This document shows positions 55,550 to 62,810 of a DNA stretch of 64,000 bases, piece after piece. Where the stretch lies: assembly GCA_017507325.1 (NCBI GenBank), contig JAFWBD010000012.1, positions 1 to 64,000 on the forward strand. The letters run 5' to 3'. How positions within the stretch are numbered: position 1 is the stretch's first letter; each line of letters begins with the position of its first letter. The stretch is from Clostridia bacterium (lineage in GTDB: Bacteria > Bacillota > Clostridia > Oscillospirales > SIG627). The notes beneath the pieces were generated by a model, which was not told the DNA's origin, made no database searches, and saw nothing but the letters and a program-made list of their open reading frames with translations. Position numbers and translations under genes: made by a program.

Positions 55550-57018
55550 GATTCTTTGACTCCGATGGTTTCCATTACGATATTTCGTTCGGAAAAGCTG
55601 TGCTTTCCGTTTTCATCAATCTCATATTCCTCGTGACCCTTTCCCGCAAGGAGGATCACGTCGCCTTCCCTCGCCTCGCGGAGGGCAAAACGGATCGCCT
55701 CCGCGCGGTCGGTGACGGTAACGTAGTTTTGATATCCCTCCTCAGTAACCCCGACCAAAATATCACGGATGATATCCTCCCGCTTTTCACTGCGGCAGTT
55801 ATCGGAGGTGATAATGGCAAGGTCGCCCAAGCGGCAGGCAATTTTTCCCATCAAGGGACGCTTGGTGCGGTCGCGGTCACCGCCGCAACCGAAGAGAACC
55901 AAAAGCCTTCCGCGGGTAAAGCCCCGAAGGGTGGTAAGAATGTTCTCCATAGCATCGGGGGTATGGGCAAAATCAATGAAGACCGAATACGGGGTATCCG
56001 TGGGAATGCGCTCGATGCGCCCGGCAACACCCGCAAGGGATCGGAGTCCCCGATCGATGACGGCAAAGGGAATTCCGCATTCGGTGGCGGCCGCGACGGC
56101 TGCCAAGGAATTGTATACGGTGAAATTTCCCGGAATGGAAAGGGTAACCTCCTCCCGATATTCGGGCGCCTTCAAAAGATAGCAAATGCCCTTATCGTCG
56201 GAGGAAAGGGTCTCCTCCCGATAATAATCCGCCTTTTCGGAGCGTGCCGAATAGCTGACCACGCGGGCGGGGATCTCGGAGGACATACGGGCAAACCAAG
56301 GATCATCCATATTCAGAATGCCCACCTTAGCGGCGTAAAAGAGCTTTTTCTTGGCCTTGGCGTATTCCTCCGGAGTTTGATGAAAATCCAAATGATCCTG
56401 CGTTAAATTGGTGAAAATAGCGATGTCAAAGGTGATTCCGTTGAGCTTTTGGAGAGCCAGCGCGTGGCTGGAGGCCTCCATAATCACGGTATCCACTCCT
56501 GCGGCGCGCATCACCGTAAAGAGAGAATACAGCAATTCGGGATCCGGCGTTGTCAAAAAGGCGGCGGAGGGATCTACGGGATATTCCTCGTTTCCCACCA
56601 AATATTTTGTGGTACCGATCAGACCCGTTTTATGACCCGCGGCATCGAAAATGGCCTTGAGCATCATAGAGGTCGAGGTCTTTCCGTTGGTACCGGTAAT
56701 ACCGATCATTCGCTGAAAGCTTTTTTCGGGATGAGAATAAAAATTCGAAAGCATCAACGGAAGAGCGGCTCGGGGATCCTCCACGACTACGTAAGGAACC
56801 TCAAAGGCAGGCTTTTGAGAGCAAATGGCCACCACAGCCCCCTTTTCCACAGCGGAAGGGATCCAAACGCTGCCATCCACCTTCAGCCCCTTTAAGCATA
56901 CGAAGGCAGAACCCTTTTCCATTTTTCGGCTGTCCGAGGAAATCGACGTAATTTCCAGATCGGGATCAGCCCCGTTCTCCAAAACCGCAATTCCAGAAAG
57001 AATTTCCTCAAGTCTCAT
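55546..57018 (-). CDS. murE: UDP-MurNAc-tripeptide synthetase MurE
   Basis: A 490-aa Mur ligase that adds the third stem amino acid. P-loop GITGTNGKTSTS; catalytic region NLTQDHLDFHQTPEEYAKAK. The specificity motif reads TSDNCRSEK, where meso-diaminopimelate enzymes have DNPR. The Arg is kept, so meso-DAP is the likely substrate, but Pro is replaced by Cys. The ATG at 57018 follows AAGGAG by 9 bases. Confidence 0.94.
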   Translation of the reverse strand: MRLEEILSGIAVLENGADPDLEITSISSDSRKMEKGSAFVCLKGLKVDGSVWIPSAVEKGAVVAICSQKPAFEVPYVVVEDPRAALPLMLSNFYSHPEKSFQRMIGITGTNGKTSTSMMLKAIFDAAGHKTGLIGTTKYLVGNEEYPVDPSAAFLTTPDPELLYSLFTVMRAAGVDTVIMEASSHALALQKLNGITFDIAIFTNLTQDHLDFHQTPEEYAKAKKKLFYAAKVGILNMDDPWFARMSSEIPARVVSYSARSEKADYYREETLSSDDKGICYLLKAPEYREEVTLSIPGNFTVYNSLAAVAAATECGIPFAVIDRGLRSLAGVAGRIERIPTDTPYSVFIDFAHTPDAMENILTTLRGFTRGRLLVLFGCGGDRDRTKRPLMGKIACRLGDLAIITSDNCRSEKREDIIRDILVGVTEEGYQNYVTVTDRAEAIRFALREAREGDVILLAGKGHEEYEIDENGKHSFSERNIVMETIGVKES

Positions 57019-57043
57019 TTTGCTGTGCTCCTTTACAGAATGA

Positions 57044-59386
57044 CTACTCGGTGACTCCGTCCAAATGTCGAAAATCGACCTTGATTACCGTTCCCGGCAA
57101 TACCTTTTCTCCTTTTGCAATGCTTTGCTTGATGGCGGTTGCCCCTTGCATATCCGCAAGAGTTCCCGCGACGATTTCAATATTCAGACCCGCATTGATG
57201 ATGACTCGATTGGCCTCGGCGGCAGAAAGCCCCACCACATTGGGGACGGTCACCGTCGGTTGAGCCAGGCCCTCCTCGGTATAGATCACGACCTTGCCGC
57301 CTACGGTCACCTTGGTGCCTGCCGCCGGAGATTGGGCCACCGCAACGGTGCCGTTTCCGACGATTTCCGCCACAAGTCCCTTGTTTTGTAGGTTGCTGGA
57401 AATGTAGGTCAGGCTCTTACCGGTGTAATCGGGAACCACAACGCCCATGGAAGCGATATCCTCCTCGGTGTATTCGGGCTCGATTCCCAAATACGGAAGG
57501 ATCTCGGTCAGAATCTTGGATACGTACGGAGCAGCCACGGTAGAACCGTAATAAGCCCCCACCGGCTCATCCACCAACACGATCACCGCAACCTCGGGAT
57601 CATCGGCGGGTGCAAAGGCCACGCAGGAGGCAACGTAGAATTTTTCATCGTCGGTACTGATTTCGGTTTTGGTGGAGGTACCCGTTTTGGCCGCCACCTT
57701 ATAGCCTTGAACCTTGGCGTTTTTGTTACCGCCGTTTTCTTCCACGCTTCGGTAAAGATACTCCCAAAGGATCTTGCAATTTTCCGTGGAGATCACCTGC
57801 CTTTTGGATTCGGTGGCATATTCCTCCACTACGTTTCCCTCTTCATCCAAGGTCGCCTTCAAAACGTGAGGCGTAACCAGATATCCGCCGTTGGCAACGG
57901 CGCAAATGGCACGCAAATGGGAGATGGGAGTGATTTTAAAGTTCTGACCGAAGGCGGCGCAGGCGGCGTCCACGCTGGAATAGGTATGCAGATCGAAGAA
58001 AAGATTGGAGGCTTCGCCGTAAATGTCCACTTCGGTTTTTTCGGTATAGCCGAAGGCCTTGTAGTACTTATAAAACAGATCGGTGCCCAGGCGCTGGCTC
58101 ATCACAACGAAAAAGGGGTTGCAGGAAAAGCCCAGGGCTCCTTCGAAATCCAGACTGCCGTGGCCGGATCTCTTGTGGCAATGGATGGGAGTGGAAAGGC
58201 CGGGGATGGAAATATGTCCCACACAGTTGTACCGCTCGGTGGAGGTGACGAGATTCTCCTCCAAAACCATAGCGGAGGTGATGATCTTAAAGGTGGAGCC
58301 CGGCTCGTAAAGCTCGGTCACCGCCTTGTTTTTCCACAGTTCATTGAGAAGTCTTACCTTCTCTGCCTTTTTCTCCTCCTCGCTTCCCACGAAGGCATCC
58401 CACAGCGCTTCGGAGATCTGATCGAGGGTATAAGGATCGTTCAAGTCAAAATCGGGCTTGGTGCACATCCCCAGAATCTCACCCGTTTTGACGTCCATCG
58501 CGATGGCCGCCACTCGGTTTTGCGCCTGAGATTCCGCGAGGGCCTCCTCCATATATTTTTCCAGAATGCTCTGGCAGGTCCAGTCAATGGTCAGCATAAT
58601 ATCGGTGCCGTCCACCGCATCGATATAGCTTTCGTACTTGGTGTTCATATCGTTGCCTACGGCGTCCTGCGCGGCAATGATCTTACCGTTTTCACCCGTT
58701 AAAAGGGTGTTGTAATAAGCCTCTACCCCCGAAAGGCCGTAGCCGTCCGTTCCGGTAAAGCCGATCACGTGGCTGGCAAGAGAGCCCCACTGATAATAGC
58801 GCTTGGACTGCTCGGCAAAATGGATCATATTGGTATACTTTTTGGCCGATACCATTTTTTTGATCTCAGCGGTCAAGGTCAATTCCACCTTATTCTTGAT
58901 GGTCTCATCGGCTCGGTGGGTTTTGGCGATCTTTTCCAGAACAAAGCTTTTTTCCACCTCGAGATAAGCGGAAAGCTCGTTGGCAATATCCTGCGCTACG
59001 GTGATGGAGCTGTCCGAAAACAAGGATAGAAGTCTTGCCCTCTCCGCCTTTTTTCCATCGGCGTTCTTGATCTTCTCCACAAGGCTCTCCACGTAATCCG
59101 CAACGGTCGCATTGGGAATGGTATTGGGAGAAACAAATACCCTCTCCACCGTCGTGCTGACGGCGAGCTGCTTCATATTTCTGTCAAAAATGGTTCCGCG
59201 CTTGGCCTGGATCACCGTTTCCTTCATATATTGGTTCACGGTGTTGGATTGATACTGATCGAATTGAATGATTTGAAGGTAAAAAAGACGCACCGCCATT
59301 AAAAGAGCGCAAAGCACGAACAGCGCCAAAACAAAGGAGCAACGTTTGTTCAGTTTTAATCGGCCGGGATGGAAATTTTCCAGCAT
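57044..59386 (-). CDS. Class B penicillin-binding protein with two PASTA domains (SpoVD/FtsI-like)
   Basis: A 780-aa single-pass transpeptidase. One N-terminal helix, a PBP dimer domain with KRGTIFDRNMKQLA, then transpeptidase motifs EPGSTFKI (SxxK), SCN (SxN) and AAKTGTS (KTG). Two PASTA repeats close the protein (VVVPDYTGKSL... and VTVPNVVGLSAAEA...). It should cross-link septal glycan with FtsW. The start MLENFHPGRL at 59386 follows AGGAG by 7 bases. SpoVD and FtsI cannot be separated by sequence alone here. Confidence 0.93.
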   Translation of the reverse strand: MLENFHPGRLKLNKRCSFVLALFVLCALLMAVRLFYLQIIQFDQYQSNTVNQYMKETVIQAKRGTIFDRNMKQLAVSTTVERVFVSPNTIPNATVADYVESLVEKIKNADGKKAERARLLSLFSDSSITVAQDIANELSAYLEVEKSFVLEKIAKTHRADETIKNKVELTLTAEIKKMVSAKKYTNMIHFAEQSKRYYQWGSLASHVIGFTGTDGYGLSGVEAYYNTLLTGENGKIIAAQDAVGNDMNTKYESYIDAVDGTDIMLTIDWTCQSILEKYMEEALAESQAQNRVAAIAMDVKTGEILGMCTKPDFDLNDPYTLDQISEALWDAFVGSEEEKKAEKVRLLNELWKNKAVTELYEPGSTFKIITSAMVLEENLVTSTERYNCVGHISIPGLSTPIHCHKRSGHGSLDFEGALGFSCNPFFVVMSQRLGTDLFYKYYKAFGYTEKTEVDIYGEASNLFFDLHTYSSVDAACAAFGQNFKITPISHLRAICAVANGGYLVTPHVLKATLDEEGNVVEEYATESKRQVISTENCKILWEYLYRSVEENGGNKNAKVQGYKVAAKTGTSTKTEISTDDEKFYVASCVAFAPADDPEVAVIVLVDEPVGAYYGSTVAAPYVSKILTEILPYLGIEPEYTEEDIASMGVVVPDYTGKSLTYISSNLQNKGLVAEIVGNGTVAVAQSPAAGTKVTVGGKVVIYTEEGLAQPTVTVPNVVGLSAAEANRVIINAGLNIEIVAGTLADMQGATAIKQSIAKGEKVLPGTVIKVDFRHLDGVTE

Positions 59387-59436
59387 TCCAATTCTCCTAT
59401 GATTCTTCTTTTGCCGTAAATGAGATATCCAAATTG

Positions 59437-59472
59437 TCAAAAAGAGTAAAGGGCAAACAAGCCTTTACTCAT
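59437..59472 (-). CDS. Possible 11-codon leader peptide (MSKGLFALYSF)
   Basis: A tiny ORF with GAGGAG 9 bases upstream of its ATG and a stop at 59437. Its codons coincide exactly with a terminator hairpin (59444-59470), and the stop codon lies in the U-run. This geometry is what a translation-coupled attenuator would need. It could equally be chance; no homologue is known to me. Confidence 0.3.
   Translation of the reverse strand: MSKGLFALYSF
59438..59470 (-). terminator. Intrinsic terminator inside the dcw cluster
   Basis: A 9-bp perfect stem GAGTAAAGG / CCTTTACTC (59444-59452 with 59462-59470), 9-base loop, followed on the minus strand by TTTTTG. It lies between ftsL and the class B PBP gene and would limit read-through into murE and beyond. 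Confidence 0.7.
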
Positions 59473-59516
59473 GACGTTGATCTCCTCTTTTTATTCATAT
59501 TCGCAGGGGCTTTTCT

Positions 59517-60182
59517 TTATTCCCCATCCTTTCGAAACAGGGCGAAAAAGGCTTCGAAAAACGATTCCTTCTTCTCGGGCTCATTTTTCGTTTCCTCCCA
59601 CACGTCCTCACCGTCGGTGATGGAAACGTATTTTTTGGGGAGGATGGATTCCTGAACCATTCCGTATTCCTGCGTGGCGACCCGTTCGATCTCCGCAAGG
59701 TCATATTTGTTTTCCAAACGGATCTCCAGCTGAGTGGCTTCGTCTCTGAGCTTTGCGATTCTGGATTCCATTTGATCAATGGAATAGGAATACTCCTCGA
59801 TCTGAACGTATAAGGAAAGCATATACATAAAGACGGCGGCCACCAACACGCAGGAGAAAATGATGGCAAGAGGTACCTGCGCCTTGACACGCACCTTGGT
59901 GGTGACGATACGGGCGCCCCGATCCTCGGTGGCATCCCCCACCTCTTCTCGGTGATCCTTACCGAGAATCCGCTCGCCTGCAGGGGTTTTCACCAAGCGG
60001 CGGTTCAATTGATTCAGGTTTTTTGAGATTCTTTGCTCGGAATTGACCGCATCGGGATTGGTTTCACGGGGTCTGAATTTGGGGCTGTACCGATCGGATA
60101 TATGCTTTTTTTCTTCCTGCTTGGACGGCGCCGACACGCTGTTTTCGGCTTCCTTGCTCTTTTTACGATACATGGTATCCAT
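59517..60182 (-). CDS. ftsL: FtsL-like septum formation protein
   Basis: A 221-aa bitopic membrane protein. Long charged cytoplasmic part (1-100), one helix (about 103-125, PLAIIFSCVLVAAVFMYML), then a coiled coil (YSYSIDQMESRIAKLRDEAT) and a short DivIC/FtsL-like ERVATQEYGMVQ motif. It is longer at both ends than classical FtsL. The call rests on topology and its position between rsmH and the class B PBP. The ATG at 60182 follows GGAGG by 8 bases. Confidence 0.75.
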   Translation of the reverse strand: MDTMYRKKSKEAENSVSAPSKQEEKKHISDRYSPKFRPRETNPDAVNSEQRISKNLNQLNRRLVKTPAGERILGKDHREEVGDATEDRGARIVTTKVRVKAQVPLAIIFSCVLVAAVFMYMLSLYVQIEEYSYSIDQMESRIAKLRDEATQLEIRLENKYDLAEIERVATQEYGMVQESILPKKYVSITDGEDVWEETKNEPEKKESFFEAFFALFRKDGE

Positions 60183-60203
60183 ATTGAACCCCTCCGATCT
60201 CGT

Positions 60204-61139
60204 TTATACTTTTTCCGCTATCCTCAATTTGGCACTGCGGCTGCGAGGATTTTCCTCTTGCTCCTTCGCGCCGGGCACGATGGGCTTACGGGTGATATTT
60301 TTCAAGCTTGCCTGAAATCCGCAGACGCATACCGGAAAATCTCTGGGGCAGGTACAGCCCTCGGTATAGCCTCGGATGCATTCCTTGACGGTGCGATCCT
60401 CCAAGGAATGAAAGGTGATGATCGAAAGCCTTCCGCCGGGCTTTAAATGCTCCACCAAGGCTCGAATGGTGGGCGGAATAACCGCCAGCTCCCGATTCAC
60501 CTCGATGCGAATGGCCTGAAAGCTTCTGCGGGCGGGATGCTTCCCCTCGAATCGCTCCTTGGGCGGAAAGGCCGATTTGATGATCTCTGCCAATTCCAAG
60601 GTGGTTTCGATTCGCTTTTCCTCACGCGCTTTTACAATGGCCCGAGCGATCTGAGCCGCTCGCTTTTCTTCGCCGTAATCCTTCAAAATACGACAAAGAT
60701 CACTTTGAGAATAGGTGTTCACCACAATTTCAGCATCTAAGGGGCTTTTCCGATCCATTCGCATATCCAATTTGGCATCGTAATGGTAAGAAAAACCTCT
60801 CTCCGGGGTATCCAGCTGATATGAGGAGACACCCAAATCGATCATAGCTCCGTCGATTCCCTCGGGAGCCAATTGGGAAAGAACCCTTCCCACTTCTTCA
60901 AAATTCGTATGTACCAGTTCAAATTTTCCCGCATAGGGAGCCAATTTCTTCTTGGCGTTTTCAATGGCATCCCAATCCTGATCCAAGGCGATGAGCCTTC
61001 CCGTGGTCAAGCGGGATAGCAGGAGAGAGGAATGCCCCGCGCCGCCCAGGGTGCAATCCACGTAGACCCCCTCGGGCTTCACGTTCAATCCGTCCACCGT
61101 TTCCTCATACAGAACCGGCCTATGAACAAATTCTCCCAT
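60204..61139 (-). CDS. rsmH: 16S rRNA (cytosine(1402)-N4)-methyltransferase RsmH
   Basis: A 311-aa methyltransferase (MraW). HRPVLYEETVDGL opens the protein; YVDCTLGGAGHSSLLL is the SAM site; IDLGVSSYQLDTPERGFSY and ARRSFQAIRIEVNREL are diagnostic. The ATG at 61139 overlaps the mraZ stop (TGATG), so the pair is coupled. Confidence 0.97.
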   Translation of the reverse strand: MGEFVHRPVLYEETVDGLNVKPEGVYVDCTLGGAGHSSLLLSRLTTGRLIALDQDWDAIENAKKKLAPYAGKFELVHTNFEEVGRVLSQLAPEGIDGAMIDLGVSSYQLDTPERGFSYHYDAKLDMRMDRKSPLDAEIVVNTYSQSDLCRILKDYGEEKRAAQIARAIVKAREEKRIETTLELAEIIKSAFPPKERFEGKHPARRSFQAIRIEVNRELAVIPPTIRALVEHLKPGGRLSIITFHSLEDRTVKECIRGYTEGCTCPRDFPVCVCGFQASLKNITRKPIVPGAKEQEENPRSRSAKLRIAEKV

Positions 61140-61573
61140 CAAAGACCGTTCCTTTTCAAGATTTCTTCAATGGAGGCCGTTCGGTTTTCGCCCGTATAAT
61201 CGCGGTAGCTTTCCTCGTCCCAAATTTCGGCATGATCGCCGCAACCAAGCACCACCACGGATTTTTGGATTCCCGCAAAGGCTCGAAGCTGAACGGGAAG
61301 CAGGATCCGCCCTTGAGAATCAGGCTCCACGTCCTGCATGGAGGCGTAGAAGAAACGGCGCACGTCACGGGATTCGGTTTCGGGCAGAAGGGCGATCTTC
61401 TCTTCGAAGAAACGCCATTTTTCCTCGGTATAGAGGTTGATGCAGCGGTCTAAGGAGCGAACCAAAATGATGCTTTCCCCTTGCGGAAACAATTCCCGCA
61501 TTTTGGACGGAATCATCAGTCTGCCCTTGGTATCGGCCGCACACTGATATTCACCGCAAAAGGAACGGATCAT
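61139..61573 (-). CDS. mraZ: Transcriptional regulator MraZ
   Basis: A 144-aa AbrB-like DNA-binding protein with two MraZ repeats, GEYQCAADTKGRLMIPSKMR and DVEPDSQGRILLPVQLR (the second Asp/Gly/Arg loop). It typically represses its own dcw operon. The start MIRSFCGEYQ at 61573 gives the normal family length; GGGGGTG lies 5 bases upstream. It is the first gene of the cluster. Confidence 0.95.
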   Translation of the reverse strand: MIRSFCGEYQCAADTKGRLMIPSKMRELFPQGESIILVRSLDRCINLYTEEKWRFFEEKIALLPETESRDVRRFFYASMQDVEPDSQGRILLPVQLRAFAGIQKSVVVLGCGDHAEIWDEESYRDYTGENRTASIEEILKRNGL

Positions 61574-61651
61574 CGGAACACCCCCTTCAAACAAAAATAC
61601 CTCCCTATCATGGGAGGGGACAGGAAAACGATGGAGAAAGTGGTCGTTTTT

Positions 61652-61677
61652 ACCACTTTTCCCCACTTCTTCCCCTC
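61652..61677 (-). promoter_or_regulatory. Probable MraZ operator repeats
   Basis: Minus-strand repeats AGAGGG, AAGTGG, AAGTGG occur with a 10-base period directly after the predicted transcription start of mraZ. MraZ is known to bind TGGG-like direct repeats spaced by 10 bases. An overlapping inverted repeat AAAGTGGT / ACCACTTT (61637-61644, 61652-61659) is also present. Confidence 0.6.
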
Positions 61678-61685
61678 TGAGACCC

Positions 61686-61714
61686 ATTATAGCGAAGTTT
61701 TTCACGCTTTTCAA
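61686..61714 (-). promoter_or_regulatory. Promoter of the dcw cluster
   Basis: Minus-strand TTGAAA (61714-61709), 17-base spacer, TATAAT (61691-61686). The leader to mraZ would be about 105 bases and contains the putative MraZ operator. Confidence 0.8.
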
Positions 61715-61752
61715 TAGTTTTTTTGAATTTTGAGCGGTCGTTCACAAATTAT

Positions 61753-62229
61753 TTACAATTTGTTTTGCAAATATTTTACGGCTTTTTCCGACAAATAGGG
61801 ACAGTTTTCCCTCTCCTCCCGATTCATCTGCCGAATCAGCGTGGAGGAAACCGTGCAAAGCCCTTCTCGGGCATCCAGATAAACGGTTTCCACCCCGCTT
61901 TTTTCGAAATTGAAGCGAGCCATATTTTGCTCATAAGCCAGATCCTTTTCATTTCGGATCCCCTTGACCAAAACCGTTTTTTCCTTCAGAGACAGCAAAT
62001 ACTCGTACAGCATTCCCTCGGAGGAGGCCACACGGATATTCTCCTCTCCCTCAAAAACAAGCCTTGCCAATTCAAAGCGCTCCGAAAGACTGAGTGCATA
62101 GTTTTTTTCACGGTTGTTCATCACCAAAACCAGACAAGAGCCAAACAAAGACGCCGCTCTGCGGATCAGATCCTCGTGGCCGACGGTCATGGGATCAAAG
62201 CTCCCCGGAACCACAGCCAAGCGCTTCAT
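61753..62229 (-). CDS. coaD: Phosphopantetheine adenylyltransferase CoaD
   Basis: A 158-aa nucleotidyltransferase of coenzyme A synthesis (4'-phosphopantetheine plus ATP to dephospho-CoA). PGSFDPMTVGHEDLI carries the TxGH motif, and VSSTLIRQM matches the usual ISSTxVR motif. The ATG at 62229 overlaps the rsmD stop (ATGA) and has AAGGAGG 10 bases upstream. The rsmD-coaD pair is widespread. Confidence 0.96.
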   Translation of the reverse strand: MKRLAVVPGSFDPMTVGHEDLIRRAASLFGSCLVLVMNNREKNYALSLSERFELARLVFEGEENIRVASSEGMLYEYLLSLKEKTVLVKGIRNEKDLAYEQNMARFNFEKSGVETVYLDAREGLCTVSSTLIRQMNREERENCPYLSEKAVKYLQNKL

Positions 62230-62810
62230 AGCGAGTTTTCCTCCTTGGTGCGGACGAAATAAACGTAGCACTTGGAAAATTTGTATTTTTTGATGCTCTC
62301 GATCGTTTCCATCACACTCTCCGGAATCTTGGAGGTATCGAGCTCCTCATTGGCACCCTCGACCATCAAAAGGCCGCCCGCCTTCAAGAGACCGCCGCGG
62401 AGAATACGCTTGATCAATTCCGAGCTCAGATCCTTTTCATAGGGCGGATCGGCAAAAATATAGTCGAAATTTTGACCTCGCTTGGAGGCGGACTTGATAT
62501 ATTCCCCATATTCACTGCGGATCACGCGGCTTTGGGTAGAAAAACCCGTTTTTTCAATGTTTTTCCGTACGATCTTCAAGGAATCCTCACTGCAATCCAC
62601 AAAGGTGCAATGTGCGGCGCCGCGGCTGATGGCCTCTAAGCCCATTTGTCCGGAGCCCGCAAACAGATCCAAAAAGCTCTTTCCGTTCAAATCAAACTGA
62701 ATGGCGCTGAAAACACCTTCCTTTGCCATTTCGGTGGTGGGGCGAACCGCATCCCCGGGGAGGCTTGCCAAACGGACGCCCTTGGCCTTGCCGGTAATAA
62801 TTCTCATCAT
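62226..62810 (-). CDS. rsmD: 16S rRNA (guanine(966)-N2)-methyltransferase RsmD
   Basis: A 194-aa methyltransferase. MRIITGKAKGVRL and RPTTEMAKEGVFSAI open the protein; SAM motif LDLFAGSGQMGLEA; catalytic FADPPYEK. It overlaps the uvrC stop, and the MM start leaves two equal choices one codon apart. Confidence 0.95.
   Translation of the reverse strand: MMRIITGKAKGVRLASLPGDAVRPTTEMAKEGVFSAIQFDLNGKSFLDLFAGSGQMGLEAISRGAAHCTFVDCSEDSLKIVRKNIEKTGFSTQSRVIRSEYGEYIKSASKRGQNFDYIFADPPYEKDLSSELIKRILRGGLLKAGGLLMVEGANEELDTSKIPESVMETIESIKKYKFSKCYVYFVRTKEENSL

Noticed and set aside
59387-59441. A new promoter (TTGACA) just after the dcw internal terminator
   Set aside because: The TTGACA partly overlaps the terminator U-run and no acceptable -10 occurs 16-18 bases downstream.
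61743-61762. Terminator after coaD
   Set aside because: Only an AT-rich 6-7 bp stem that overlaps the stop codon, without a U-run; too weak to report as a terminator.
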